Positions 25,788 to 35,324 of a stretch of 64,000 nt of DNA are shown piece by piece. Both the position numbers and the translations under genes were made by a program. How positions within the stretch are numbered: the first letter of the stretch is position 1; every line of letters starts with the position of its first letter. This DNA comes from Planctomycetota bacterium. GTDB taxonomy: Bacteria; Planctomycetota; SZUA-567. Below the pieces are notes generated by a model that made no database searches, was not told the origin of the DNA, and saw nothing but the letters and a program-made list of their open reading frames with translations. Location of the stretch: positions 62,001 through 126,000 of the forward strand of contig JAGUZQ010000060.1 of assembly GCA_020060765.1 (NCBI GenBank), given 5' to 3'.

Positions 25788-27307
25788 ACCGGGGAAAGTT
25801 GAGCACAAGCCTGCGCAAACCCATCGCGACCCTGGCCGTTATCGCCCTGTTGGCGGCGGGAGGATATTTCGCGTTTGCCCGCGCAATCGGCGGGGGTGCT
25901 GAGAATCCGGAGCGCAAGTCCGTTACGGTCGACAAGTTTTTCCCGATGAAGCGCGGCGATTTCAACATCACCATCATGCTTGACGGCACCCTCGACGCCA
26001 GCAAGAATCACCAGATAAAATGCGAGGCTCGCGGCCACTTCGAGATGAAAATCGTCAAGCTGGTGGAAGACAAGTCGCCAGTGAAAGAGGGAGACGTGCT
26101 GTTCGATTTTTCCACCGAGAAATATGAAAAGGCCATCCAGGATCTCAACAGCCAGATCGAGGAGCACCAGAACAACCTGATCCAGGCGCGCGAGGATTTG
26201 AAAATGACCGATTCCTCCAATCTGAACAACATCACCAGCGCCTCCGATGCCCTGCGTAACGCCAAGGATGCCCTGCAGAAATATCTCGACCTGGAGGCGC
26301 GGAAAGCGCGGCAGGAAATGCAGAAAACCATCGCCAAGGCGGAAGACAAACTGGCTCAGGCCAAGGCATCCTGGTCCAAGACCAAGGAAGACCTCGCCGC
26401 CAATCAGACCCAGGATTCCGCCCGGGTTGCGCAATACGAGGAGGCGATAACCAAGGCCGCGCAGGCGGTGGAAGAGGCGGAAACCGCCCTTGAAAACGCA
26501 GAACACAACTATCGCGTCTACAAGCAGTACGATCACCCGCAGAAATTGCGCGGTCTCAGGGACGCCCTGGCGCGAGCCTCGCTGGGGATGGAAAAGGCCA
26601 TGGTCGAAAGCCGCGGTCGCATCGCACAGGTGGAAAGCCGCATCAGGCGTTTTAAGGAAAATGTCGACAGCAGCAAGGACAGGCTCAAGGAGATCACCGA
26701 GGACATGCAGCGCCTGAAAATCGTCTCTCCCGTCGACGGTATCATCACTTTTGGCGATCCTCGACGGGCGCGTTATGGCGGAGATCAGAAGGAACTCAAG
26801 GTTGGCGTCGCCGTCAACGCCAACGAAATCCTAGGCACTATTCCCGACCTGTCCAAGTTTATGGTGCAGGTCATGCTGCCGGAGGATTACCGCTCCAAGA
26901 TCAAACTCGACCTTTCCGCCAGCCTGCGCAGCCCAGCCTTTCCCGATCTGGTCATGGAGGGAAAAATCCGGGAGATTTCGCCCATGGCTGTGAACATCAT
27001 CCGCTGGGATCAGAACTCGCCCAAGGTTTACGAGACTAAGATTTTCACCGACAGCGCCGACAAGCGCTTGATGCCGGGAATGACGGTGAAGGTCGAGATT
27101 GTTTCCGAAACCGTCGCCAACGTGTTGTACGCTCCGGTCGAGGCGGTCTATCACCGCGAGGGCTCGCAGTATTGCAGAGTAAAGACGTTGACCGGCAACC
27201 GGGAAGTAGAGGTGGAAACCGGGCGCAGTTCCATTCATTACGTGGAAATCGTTTCCGGCTTGGAGGAAGGTCAGACCGTTCTGTTGCAGCGCGATTCATT
27301 GCAATAA
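25784..27307 (+). CDS. Periplasmic adaptor (membrane fusion) protein, MacA/HlyD type
   Basis: A 507-residue adaptor. An N-terminal membrane anchor (about 17-34) is followed by the lipoyl/barrel-sandwich half ([20 protein letters not shown]), then an unusually long alpha-helical hairpin (about 110-300, full of Lys, Glu, Gln and Ala) and the second lipoyl half ([15 protein letters not shown]). Beta-barrel and membrane-proximal segments follow. The hairpin would span the periplasm towards an outer-membrane channel, but no TolC-like gene is nearby. Its place between the ATPase and the permease makes the assignment firm; the substrate is unknown. Confidence 0.9.
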   Translation: MNRGKLSTSLRKPIATLAVIALLAAGGYFAFARAIGGGAENPERKSVTVDKFFPMKRGDFNITIMLDGTLDASKNHQIKCEARGHFEMKIVKLVEDKSPVKEGDVLFDFSTEKYEKAIQDLNSQIEEHQNNLIQAREDLKMTDSSNLNNITSASDALRNAKDALQKYLDLEARKARQEMQKTIAKAEDKLAQAKASWSKTKEDLAANQTQDSARVAQYEEAITKAAQAVEEAETALENAEHNYRVYKQYDHPQKLRGLRDALARASLGMEKAMVESRGRIAQVESRIRRFKENVDSSKDRLKEITEDMQRLKIVSPVDGIITFGDPRRARYGGDQKELKVGVAVNANEILGTIPDLSKFMVQVMLPEDYRSKIKLDLSASLRSPAFPDLVMEGKIREISPMAVNIIRWDQNSPKVYETKIFTDSADKRLMPGMTVKVEIVSETVANVLYAPVEAVYHREGSQYCRVKTLTGNREVEVETGRSSIHYVEIVSGLEEGQTVLLQRDSLQ

Positions 27308-27317
27308 GGAAGCAAGC

Positions 27318-28586
27318 GTGCGCTTTTACCGCACCGTGCAGATTTCCGGGAGGGACTTGATCAGCCACGCTTTCCGCAGCGCGCTGACGGCGCTGGGCGT
27401 GATTTTCGGCGTCGGCGCGGTGATCGGGATGATGGCGATCAGCGAGGGCGCCCGGCAGCAGTCTATCAGCGGCATAGAGGCGCTGGGCATCGACAATATC
27501 GTCGTCCATTCCCGCAAATCCACCTCCGGCTCCAACGCATCCACTGAGGGCAGCGTCTACACCGCCGCCGCTTATGGCGTCACCGAACGCGACATCGCCC
27601 ATATCAAAAAAGTTTTTGAAAACGTGAAGTTGGTCGTGCCGGTGCGCGACACCCGCAAGAGCATCTACGTGCAGGGCAAGCGCTCCGATATCAACGTCTT
27701 CGCCACCACCCCCGAATTTATCGCCATGAGCAAGTCCCGCCAGTGGGATTCGCGTGGTCGCTTCATCTGCGACCTGGACGGCGCAAGCGTGAACGCGGTT
27801 TGTGTGATCGGAAAAACCGCGGCGCGAAAGGTATTTCAGTTCCACGATCCCATCGACAAGGATATCAGCATCGAAGGCCAGCCTTTCCGCGTGATCGGCG
27901 TGTTCGAAAATCCCCAGTCGGTCAAGATGCTGGGCGAACTCGACTTGAACAATCAGATATTCATCCACCTCGAAACCGCCAACGCGGTTTTCGGCAAGAC
28001 TTCCCGCCAGAAGTCCTCTGGTTCAGTCGAATCCACCAAGGTTGAGGCCGACTGGCTCTACATCAATGTCATCGACAAGACACAGATTGAAAACACCGCC
28101 GCGCGCTTGCGCACCTACCTGCAGACCCTCCATCCGCTGAACGATTACGAGGTACAGGTGCCGTACGAATTGTTGAAGCAGAAGGAGGCGACGCAGCTTA
28201 TATTCACCATTGTCATGGCCTCGATTGCCGCGATTTCGCTGCTGGTGGGGGGCATCGGCATCATGAATATCATGATGGCCAACATCTACGAGCGCACCAA
28301 GGAGATCGGCACCCGTCGCGCTCTCGGTGCCAAGAAGCGAGACATTCTTTTGCAGTTCCTGACCGAATCTGTTTTGCTGACCACTATCGGCGGCATCGTC
28401 GGCGTAGGGTTGGGTGTGGGCATGGCGCATTTCGTCACCCACATGGCGAACTGGCCTACCGAAGTCACCTGGATGTCGATTATTATCTCGCTTGGAGTGT
28501 CGGTGATTGTCGGCGTTATCTTCGGCACATATCCCGCCTGGAAAGCCGCCAACCTCGACCCCATCACCGCCTTGCGCACCGAATAG
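27318..28586 (+). CDS. ABC transporter permease, MacB/FtsX family
   Basis: A 422-residue inner-membrane permease. It has an N-terminal helix (about 28-50: ALTALGVIFGVGAVIGMMAI), a large periplasmic MacB-like domain (about 55-270) and three C-terminal helices (IVMASIAAISLLVGGIGIMNI, VLLTTIGGIVGVGLGVGMA and SIIISLGVSVIVGVIFG). The coupling segment IYERTKEIGTRRALGAKKRDI and the closing PAWKAANLDPITALR are classic for the family. GTG start, 10 bp after the adaptor. It completes a MacAB-type tripartite exporter; whether it moves a drug, peptide or lipoprotein is unknown. Confidence 0.93.
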   Translation: MRFYRTVQISGRDLISHAFRSALTALGVIFGVGAVIGMMAISEGARQQSISGIEALGIDNIVVHSRKSTSGSNASTEGSVYTAAAYGVTERDIAHIKKVFENVKLVVPVRDTRKSIYVQGKRSDINVFATTPEFIAMSKSRQWDSRGRFICDLDGASVNAVCVIGKTAARKVFQFHDPIDKDISIEGQPFRVIGVFENPQSVKMLGELDLNNQIFIHLETANAVFGKTSRQKSSGSVESTKVEADWLYINVIDKTQIENTAARLRTYLQTLHPLNDYEVQVPYELLKQKEATQLIFTIVMASIAAISLLVGGIGIMNIMMANIYERTKEIGTRRALGAKKRDILLQFLTESVLLTTIGGIVGVGLGVGMAHFVTHMANWPTEVTWMSIIISLGVSVIVGVIFGTYPAWKAANLDPITALRTE

Positions 28587-28595
28587 CCGCGCTGT

Positions 28596-30767
28596 TTACG
28601 GTTCGCTGGTTTTGGCGCGGAAAATGCCGGTTTTGAGCGCTCGGCGCTGCTGGGAGGCGGATTTGCGCGAGAGCTTGTACAGTTCTTCCTGGCTGCGGAC
28701 TACTTTCCTGCCCCGCGCCACCCGGCGGTAGCTGCCGTCGGGAAGCATTTCCCACGCTTTGCTGTTGTCGGCGAAAGCGGCTTCGAGGATGGCTAGCGCC
28801 ACCGCTTTCGTTTCCGGCGAAAGCACCGGAAAAAACAGCTCCAGCCGCCGGTCGAAATTTCGCTCCATCCAGTCGGCACTGGAGAGATAAACCTCTTCCT
28901 GTCCGCCGTTGCGGTAGTGGAAAATCCGGGGGTGCTCCAGGAAGCGGTCGAGAATGCTGCGTACGGTTATGTTTTCCGACAGTCCCGGCACCCCGGCTCT
29001 GAGGCGGCACATGCCGCGGATCATCAGCACGATTCTAACTCCCGCCTGGCTGGCGCGGTATAGGGCTTCGATCACCTCCGGATCGATCAGCGAGTTCATT
29101 TTGGCGCGGATGAAGGACGGCGTCTCCGGCGTGTGCTTGTCGATTTCCCGCTGGATCAGAGCCAGCACGCGGTTGCGCAGGTTGGTGGGCGCCATCTCGA
29201 TCAGGTTCCACTTCGGCGGCAGCGAGTAGCCGGTGATTACGTTGAAGAACGCCGAGATGTCGGCGCCGATTTCCGGGCGCGTGGTGAACAGCCCCAGGTC
29301 GGTGTAAAGCCGGGCGGTGCGGTCGTTGTAATTGCCGGTGGAGAGGTGGACGTAGCGCCGGATGCCGTCGTCGTCCTGCCTGACTATCAGGGCGACCTTG
29401 GAGTGGGTCTTGTAGCCGACCACGCCGTAGATGACGTGCGCGCCCGCATCGTCCAGGCGCTTGGCCCAGGCGATGTTGGCCTCCTCGTCGAACCGGGCGC
29501 GGAGTTCCACCAGCACCGCCACCTGCTTGCCGTTTTCCGCCGCTCGCACCAGCGCCTGCACCAACGGGCTGCCGCCGGAGACGCGGTATAGCGTGATTTT
29601 GATCGCCAGAACCTTGGGGTCGTCGGCGGCTTTGTCGATCAGCTCCACCACCGGGTCGAAGCTTTGGTAGGGGTGATGCAGGATGAAATCGTGCTCCCGC
29701 ATGACCGAAAAAATATCTGTGCCGTTGACCAGCAGCGGGTGCATCTGCGGCGGCCACTTTTCGTCCGACAGGTCGGGTCGGTCGATAAGGCCCGTGAAGG
29801 CGAAAAAACGCTTCAGGTTGAGGATGGAAGGAATGCGGTAAATGTCGCGCTCCTCCAGCCCCAGGTCGTGCCTGAGTTCCTCCGCCACCTCGGCAGGCAT
29901 TTCCTCTTCAATTTCCAGGCGCACCGGCATTCCCTTGCGGCGGGTGCGCAATTCCTTTTCGATCGCCTGCATCAGATCATCCACGCGCTCGTCGTCGACG
30001 GTAAAGTCGGCGTCGCGGGTGACTCGGAAAGGATAGGCGAAATCTATCTGGTACCCGCCCAGCAGGTGTTCGGCAAACATGGTGATGATGTCTTCCATCA
30101 GGGCGATGCGGTAACTAGCCTTGTCTCCCGGCAGGCGGACGAAGCGGCTGAGCCCCAGGGGAATCTGCACCAGAACTTTGCTGGCCTTGCGGAAAAACCG
30201 CGAGTCGACGGGCAGGATGCCGGTGGAGCGGCGCGGCAGGTTTCCGTTTTCCGCGCCGGAGTTTATCGGGCTAATCCGGAACATGATGTAAACCGCGCCG
30301 TTAGCAAGAAGGGGAAACGGATGACCCGTGTCGACCGCCATGGGGGTAAGTACCGGCATGATCTGTTCGTCAAAAAACTGGCGCAGGAACCCCCGGTCAT
30401 CGGCGGTGAAGTCATTCCGGCGCGTCAGCCTGATGCCGTTGGCCGCCAGTTCCGGCAGGATTTTTTCGTGCAGGCAGGCGTACTGTCGCGCGACCAGGTT
30501 CCGCGTCTTAACGGAAATCTGCGCCAGCGTTTGCGTGGGAGTGAGGCCGTCGGGGCCGAGGGAGCCGGATTTTTCCTCTTCCGCCCGGTGGTTCATCGCC
30601 ACGCGCACCATAAAGAATTCGTCGAGATTGGAGGAGGCGATGGCGATAAATTTAAGCCGCTCCAGCAGCGGCACCTCCTCGTTCTCCGCCTCGGCGAGCA
30701 CACGGAAATTAAAATCCAGCCAGGACAGGTCGCGGTTGATGTAATGTTCGGGATTAAGCGGTTCCAT
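28596..30767 (-). CDS. ppk: Polyphosphate kinase 1
   Basis: A 723-residue enzyme that reversibly builds polyphosphate from ATP. The N-terminal domain opens with YINRDLSWLDFNFRVLAEA and LKFIAIASSNLDEFFMVRVA. The two PLD-like catalytic halves follow: FDEEANIAWAKRLDDAGAHV, YGVVGYKTHSKVAL with the phospho-acceptor His near residue 455, and near the C-terminus RSILDRFLEHPRIFHYRNGG and YLSSADWMERNFDRRLELF. All Ppk1 landmarks are in order. It lies convergent to the ABC permease with a 9-bp gap, and its leader contains a strong hairpin. Confidence 0.96.
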   Translation of the reverse strand: MEPLNPEHYINRDLSWLDFNFRVLAEAENEEVPLLERLKFIAIASSNLDEFFMVRVAMNHRAEEEKSGSLGPDGLTPTQTLAQISVKTRNLVARQYACLHEKILPELAANGIRLTRRNDFTADDRGFLRQFFDEQIMPVLTPMAVDTGHPFPLLANGAVYIMFRISPINSGAENGNLPRRSTGILPVDSRFFRKASKVLVQIPLGLSRFVRLPGDKASYRIALMEDIITMFAEHLLGGYQIDFAYPFRVTRDADFTVDDERVDDLMQAIEKELRTRRKGMPVRLEIEEEMPAEVAEELRHDLGLEERDIYRIPSILNLKRFFAFTGLIDRPDLSDEKWPPQMHPLLVNGTDIFSVMREHDFILHHPYQSFDPVVELIDKAADDPKVLAIKITLYRVSGGSPLVQALVRAAENGKQVAVLVELRARFDEEANIAWAKRLDDAGAHVIYGVVGYKTHSKVALIVRQDDDGIRRYVHLSTGNYNDRTARLYTDLGLFTTRPEIGADISAFFNVITGYSLPPKWNLIEMAPTNLRNRVLALIQREIDKHTPETPSFIRAKMNSLIDPEVIEALYRASQAGVRIVLMIRGMCRLRAGVPGLSENITVRSILDRFLEHPRIFHYRNGGQEEVYLSSADWMERNFDRRLELFFPVLSPETKAVALAILEAAFADNSKAWEMLPDGSYRRVARGRKVVRSQEELYKLSRKSASQQRRALKTGIFRAKTSEP

Positions 30768-30781
30768 GTTTTCTCCGCTAC

Positions 30782-30819
30782 AGCAGATTTCGCTGCAGGC
30801 ACCCTAGCGGACATCTGCT
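30782..30819 (-). other. Hairpin in the ppk leader
   Basis: AGCAGAT (30782-30788) pairs with ATCTGCT (30813-30819) with further inner pairing (CGCT with AGCG). It sits 15 bp upstream of the ppk start, in the likely 5' untranslated region, and has no T-tract on this strand, so it is not an ordinary terminator. The rest of 30820-30952 shows nothing clear. Confidence 0.4.
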
Positions 30820-30952
30820 AGAAAATTATTAGTAAATCCGCAAATCCGTGTTTTATTGCCAATAGTTTCGGTTATTCATAATATTTCGGGCTAAGACCAA
30901 ATATGGTTCAGTTAAGGAAGACCCGTTCGATTGAACAACTAAACTTACGGAT

Positions 30953-30980
30953 CGTCATTCCTGCCTTCGCAGGAATGACG
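30953..30980. repeat. Short palindromic repeat (CGTCATTCCTGC family)
   Basis: CGTCATTCCTGC and GCAGGAATGACG are perfect 12-base arms around a 4-base loop. The same arms recur at 36471, 41708 and 42463, always between genes. Confidence 0.8.
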
Positions 30981-31030
30981 CGCGTTAATATGTTGGTGAA
31001 CCGGAAAGATTTTCCTTAACCGTATTGCCT

Positions 31031-31903
31031 TTAGTCCAGATAAGGCTGCGCCCGTTTGGTTTCGTCCGGGTTTACTCCCCCGTCCTTACTTTTCCAGGCG
31101 ACGTTAACTGTCAACGCCTCACCGTTTTCCCCGAGATTGTCATAGGTTCTGGTTTCCAGATGGCAGAACCCGGCCATGCGCGCGAGGTCGCGCCAATGGT
31201 TCCAGGTCCAGTAACCGGGACGCCTGAGCATGGTACTTTCCAGCCGGGAGGAGCCGTTGTCGTCGATGATGTATAGGTTGCGTTCGTCGAGGAAATCGGT
31301 GGCCAGTTCCCGCTGCACCAGCTTGGCGCAGGCGAGGCGTCCCTCGCGATGGAACCAGTCGATCGATTCTTTCTGGCCGCTTCCCCACCGGTCGAACAGG
31401 CGGCGCACGCCTTCGTCTTCAGGCGAATTTTCCGGCACGCCGGTAAACATCAGGAAACCGCCGGGATTGAGCGCGTGATACATGCCGATCAGGGAAGAGC
31501 CGAGGCTGTCCCATTCCGGTTCCTCGGCGAGGGAGGTGTTGATGATCGCGTCGAAATGATGGGGCATGTTCTTGGGTATCTGTCCCCAGGAAGAGACGAA
31601 AAAAGTGGTGGAGCAGTTTTCCAGCCGCGCCAGTTCGCGCGCGTGGTTCACGGCGATATGGGAAATGTCAGAGCCGATTACGTTAAGCCCCATCTCCGCC
31701 AGGCAGACGGTCTGCCGCCCCAGCCCGCAGGCGCAGTCCAGCGCCACTTCCGCGTGAACCAGCCGCGCGAGGTCGTGGAACGCCTTGCACACGCCGCCGT
31801 TTGCGCCCAGCAGTTCGGTGCGGAAAGACCGCCGCCACTCCTCCCGCCGGAACCATTCCCAGCGGTGCATCATATCCCAGTCGGTTTTCGGCGCTTCGCC
31901 CAT
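31031..31903 (-). CDS. Class I SAM-dependent methyltransferase
   Basis: A 290-residue methyltransferase. Motif I is VALDCACGLGRQTVCLAEMG followed by the acidic end VIGSDIS (ribose-binding Asp), then FDAIINTSLAEEPEWDSLG as the motif IV region and GGFLMFTGVP. The Rossmann core is about residues 45-170; the C-terminal third is divergent, so the substrate cannot be guessed. There is no operon-like spacing to its neighbours (153 bp to argC, 263 bp to ppk). Confidence 0.85.
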   Translation of the reverse strand: MGEAPKTDWDMMHRWEWFRREEWRRSFRTELLGANGGVCKAFHDLARLVHAEVALDCACGLGRQTVCLAEMGLNVIGSDISHIAVNHARELARLENCSTTFFVSSWGQIPKNMPHHFDAIINTSLAEEPEWDSLGSSLIGMYHALNPGGFLMFTGVPENSPEDEGVRRLFDRWGSGQKESIDWFHREGRLACAKLVQRELATDFLDERNLYIIDDNGSSRLESTMLRRPGYWTWNHWRDLARMAGFCHLETRTYDNLGENGEALTVNVAWKSKDGGVNPDETKRAQPYLD

Positions 31904-32056
31904 GATTTTCCCCTTCTACATTTTCCGCCGCCAGAGGCAGTTACAGGGACTAGGGGACTAAGAAAAATCCTTTGCAGGCGCGGTACCGATAACTCCTGAT
32001 TGCGAAAAACTTACGGCAAGCAGGGAAATCTTTGACCAGAGCCTTAGTCCCTGAAA

Positions 32057-33115
32057 CTACGGATGCGCTCCCGGCAGATCCAGCCCCAGGGTCTCCTCCA
32101 GCCCGAACATTATATTGAGATTCTGCACCGCGCTCCCGGCCTGCCCCTTGACCAGATTGTCGATGTGGCTGATGACGCGAAAAACTCCCGCGCGTTCGTC
32201 GCAGGCGACGGTGATAAGCGCGCGGTTGGAACCGCGCACCGCCCCCGTCGACGCGGGCTGTTTAAAATCCTTCACCAGCACGAACGGCTCGCCTGCATAC
32301 ATATCCCGGTAGGCCGACAGAACTTTTTCCTGCGTCATGCCCGTTGGCAGGCGACCGTACAGGCAACTCAAAATGCCGCGCGTCATCGGCACGACCTGCG
32401 GCGTGAACGTCAAACGCACGTCTGCGCCACAGAGCAGTTTCATTTCCCGTTCGATTTCCATCACGTGCTGGTGCCCGGTCAGGCGATAGGCGTAGGCGTT
32501 GTCGTATTGTTCGGGATAATGGAAGCCGGGCGTCGGTTTTTTTCCCGCGCCGCTGACGCCGGTCTTGCAGTCGCAGGCCACGCCCTGCTTTTCCACCAAG
32601 CCGTGTTTGAACGCCGGAGCCAGGCCGAGGATGCAGCTGGCGGCGAAACAGCCTGGATTGCCCACTACCCGCGCGGCGGCGATCTCCCGCCGGTGCAGTT
32701 CCGACAGGCCGTACACGCTTTCCGGCAGCAACGCGGGAGATTTATGCACTGGATCCTTGCCGATGCGGGTGGCGTATTCGCGGAAGAGTTCCGTGCTGTT
32801 GAAGCGGAAGTCGCCGGAATAATCCAGCACTTTGCGTCCGGCGTCGAGTTCGCTTTGCGCGCCGACCTGTCCCACTCCGTCAGGGGTGGAGAAAACAGTC
32901 ACGTCGGCGTCGGCATTTTTCGCCTCCTCCGAATCAGGCGCAACTATGTTCAGATCGGAATATCCTTCCAGATAAGGCCACGCCTCGGAGATTTTTTTAC
33001 CGGCGTCCTGCAGCGCCACGGCGCAGACGATTTTCATTTCCGGATGCCGCAGGAGGAATTCGATCATTCCCAACCCGCCGTAACCGGTCGCCCCGATCAG
33101 TTTTACTTTTATCAT
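32057..33115 (-). CDS. argC: N-acetyl-gamma-glutamyl-phosphate reductase
   Basis: A 352-residue NADPH-dependent enzyme for the third step of arginine biosynthesis. It starts with the nucleotide-binding motif VKLIGATGYGGLGMIEFLLR. The catalytic Cys lies in VVGNPGCFAASCILGLAPA (near residue 151), and GVSGAGKKPTPGFHYPEQ and YRLTGHQHVMEIE match the family's substrate-binding segments. Standard length. It follows rsfS by 19 bp. Other arginine genes are not in the window. Confidence 0.95.
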   Translation of the reverse strand: MIKVKLIGATGYGGLGMIEFLLRHPEMKIVCAVALQDAGKKISEAWPYLEGYSDLNIVAPDSEEAKNADADVTVFSTPDGVGQVGAQSELDAGRKVLDYSGDFRFNSTELFREYATRIGKDPVHKSPALLPESVYGLSELHRREIAAARVVGNPGCFAASCILGLAPAFKHGLVEKQGVACDCKTGVSGAGKKPTPGFHYPEQYDNAYAYRLTGHQHVMEIEREMKLLCGADVRLTFTPQVVPMTRGILSCLYGRLPTGMTQEKVLSAYRDMYAGEPFVLVKDFKQPASTGAVRGSNRALITVACDERAGVFRVISHIDNLVKGQAGSAVQNLNIMFGLEETLGLDLPGAHP

Positions 33116-33134
33116 GGTTTTCTTCCGGAAAAGA

Positions 33135-33533
33135 TCAGTCCTGTTCCTTGAAAAACTCGCTTCCCCAGTCTATTTTCCGCGCGTCGCCCCACAGGGTTTC
33201 AAGCTGGTAGAATTCGCGGCATTCCGCTGAGAACAGGTGTACCATCACGTCGCCGCAGTCGAGCAAAGCCCACTTGCCCTCGGTGATGCCGTTGCGGGAA
33301 AGCACGCGGCATTTCTCCTCCGCCATCACCCGCTCGATTTCGCGGATAATGCCTTTCATTTGCGGGGAACTGCTGGCGGTGGCGATTACGAAAAAATCGG
33401 TGTAATCGCAGATTTTCCGGAGATCGAGCACGATCACGTTCTCGGCGCGTTTCTCCGCGCACTCCCGCGCCGCGCGCGCGGCCAAGGTTTCGTTGCGCTT
33501 TTCCGCCGCTTTCAGTGTTGCCGTTTTCGCCAT
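33135..33533 (-). CDS. rsfS: Ribosomal silencing factor RsfS
   Basis: A 132-residue protein that binds ribosomal protein uL14 and blocks subunit joining when translation must slow. The DUF143 core is present: AENVIVLDLRKICDYTDFFV, IATASSSPQMKGIIREIE and KWALLDCGDVMVHLFSAE. The C-terminal YQLETLWGDARKIDWGSEFF is the usual family ending. ATG start after AGGGAA. It sits between an unknown protein gene and argC, with short gaps that suggest co-transcription. Confidence 0.95.
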   Translation of the reverse strand: MAKTATLKAAEKRNETLAARAARECAEKRAENVIVLDLRKICDYTDFFVIATASSSPQMKGIIREIERVMAEEKCRVLSRNGITEGKWALLDCGDVMVHLFSAECREFYQLETLWGDARKIDWGSEFFKEQD

Positions 33534-33574
33534 TTAACCGGTTCCCTTTACAAGTAGAAAAATGCTTGAATTGT

Positions 33575-34093
33575 TCACAACCCCCCTCGAAGTTTCATCC
33601 GTTCCAGCGCTTCGGCGATGTTGGCGGGGGCGCTGCGCACCACCTGGCTGCCGATGTAGAGCAGCACCGAGAGCGTCCAGACGTTATCAGGCGCGACCAG
33701 CACGGCGGTGCGGATATCGTTGTCGCGGTCGAGCTGGTTGACCACTTTCTCGATGCTTGCCTCCAGGGGGCCGCGTTCGTCGGTGGCGCCTTCAGATTTA
33801 TTGATGTATTTGGCTATCGGCATCTCGATCTGCCGCGCCAGAAACACCGGGAAAGCCTTGTCTCCGCCGAAGTCGAAGCCTTCGAACTCCGCCGCCTGCC
33901 CCGGCACCGAAATACTGGGACGGCTGGCGGTGACCTCGCCCCGGCGCAGGACGACGTCGCCTGTATTTCTGGCCGAATCCGAGAGACAGACATAAGGCAG
34001 CCTCGTCGCTCCGAAGGTATAGAGCGGGTTTTTGCGGGCGCGGATGATGTTGGTCCGCTGGCTGGCAAAGGCGATGGCTTCGTTGAAATCCAT
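33575..34093 (-). CDS. Conserved-looking protein of unknown function
   Basis: A 172-residue cytoplasmic protein from ATG 34093 (AGGAAC upstream); a longer frame to 34132 adds 13 residues without a ribosome site. It has no membrane segment. Visible features are NEAIAFASQRTNIIRARKNP near the start and a C-terminal alpha/beta stretch (KVVNQLDRDNDIRTAVLVAP, SVLLYIGSQVVRSAPANIAE). I recognise no family. It lies 41 bp before rsfS and 61 bp after the exported protein at 34155, in a run of genes read in one direction. Confidence 0.75.
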   Translation of the reverse strand: MDFNEAIAFASQRTNIIRARKNPLYTFGATRLPYVCLSDSARNTGDVVLRRGEVTASRPSISVPGQAAEFEGFDFGGDKAFPVFLARQIEMPIAKYINKSEGATDERGPLEASIEKVVNQLDRDNDIRTAVLVAPDNVWTLSVLLYIGSQVVRSAPANIAEALERMKLRGGL

Positions 34094-34154
34094 AGGTGTT
34101 CCTGTCAAAAAAATACCGTCGCATGTTACCAAAGACCGAGAGGCGGGGTCAAGC

Positions 34155-35324
34155 TTATTCGTCGCCGGCTGCGGGAGGATAAATTCCCGTGTGCTGCGCT
34201 GCCTTGCGCATCAGCCCCTCCAGATCGGTGCCGGAATGCTTTTCCAGGACATCCCTGGTTGCGTCGATGATTTCCTTCGCCTTCTTTTCCTTGTCTTCCG
34301 GCTTGCTTTCCTCCTTCGCCGGTTTTTCCGGCGGGGGAGGGGTGTTTATACGCGGGGCGTTGCCGAGGGTGAAGGCGGTGTCGGCGCGGCCTTCGCCGTT
34401 GTTGACATGGTCGCGGCAGGTGACAAACAGGGAGTAATTGCCGGGCGGGAGGTCGACCGGGAAGCGCAGCCAGATGCTGACATGCAGATCGCGCACCGGT
34501 CCGCGATAGGTGTGCCGCCACTGGCCGTGGTCGGGGCTTTCCCAGACTATCTTTTGCTTTTCGTCCTTGACGCAGAGGCTGAAGCCCAGGTCGCAGAAGG
34601 CGGCGCCGGTTTCGGTGCGTCGGAATCCGGTTCCGTCCACCTCCACGTAGACCAGCGTGTTGTCGCCGGGCTGGAAAGCGTCATCGGGCTGGGGCGTGTA
34701 GAGGCGATAGGCGTTGATCTCCGAGCAGAACACCGGCGGCGACAGTCTGAGTTCGCGCTCCTGCACCATTCCGAGTTCGATCTGCCGCAGGTATTTTTCC
34801 GCCCGGGGGTAATCGTCCAGCAGGATATGGGTGTAGGCCAGCAGCAGCGGATAAAGCAGGTCTTTTTCATCGGCGGGGCCGGTTTTTTCCAGTTCTTTTC
34901 TGGCTTCCAGCGGCTTGTTGGCGAAAAGACAGTAACGCGCGTAAGTCAGCCGCGCTTCGCGGGAATTGCGGTCTGCCCCGAGTTTAGCCGCCAGGATTGC
35001 GCCCAGTCTCCGCGTCACTTCCTGGTCTTCCGGCAGGGAGTTTTTATCTTTTTTCAGTTGCAGATAGATGAACGAGCGGATCCGGCGCAGCGATGCCACC
35101 CGCACGGGCGAAGTCCCCACCCGCGTCAATTCCTCGTCCAGCAGGTGGTACAGCAGGACGTAGTCGTCGAAGGAAACGCTGCCCGGCGCGCAGCCGTCCT
35201 CGCCGATTTCCGGATCGGGAAGCGTGTCCGCCGCCGGGGCGGGGAAAGCGAAGGCCGCGATCACGACGAACGCGGCCTCGATGGAATAAATTCGGGCTAG
35301 TGACAGGCTACCAGTCGATATCAT
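34155..35324 (-). CDS. Exported protein with helical repeats, unknown function
   Basis: A 389-residue protein with a signal-like N-terminus (hydrophobic core IEAAFVVIAAFAFPAPAA, cleavage near residue 32). Residues 50-180 are alpha-helical and resemble TPR-type repeats (REARLTYARYCLFANKPLEA, LYPLLLAYTHILLDDYPRAE). The middle is beta-rich (NTLVYVEVDGTGF, LHVSIWLRFPVDLPPGNYSL), like an immunoglobulin-type or GLUG domain, and the C-terminus is a low-complexity Pro/Glu/Lys linker followed by a helix. It overlaps the preceding membrane-protein gene by 17 bp, so the two are translationally linked. Confidence 0.78.
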   Translation of the reverse strand: MISTGSLSLARIYSIEAAFVVIAAFAFPAPAADTLPDPEIGEDGCAPGSVSFDDYVLLYHLLDEELTRVGTSPVRVASLRRIRSFIYLQLKKDKNSLPEDQEVTRRLGAILAAKLGADRNSREARLTYARYCLFANKPLEARKELEKTGPADEKDLLYPLLLAYTHILLDDYPRAEKYLRQIELGMVQERELRLSPPVFCSEINAYRLYTPQPDDAFQPGDNTLVYVEVDGTGFRRTETGAAFCDLGFSLCVKDEKQKIVWESPDHGQWRHTYRGPVRDLHVSIWLRFPVDLPPGNYSLFVTCRDHVNNGEGRADTAFTLGNAPRINTPPPPEKPAKEESKPEDKEKKAKEIIDATRDVLEKHSGTDLEGLMRKAAQHTGIYPPAAGDE

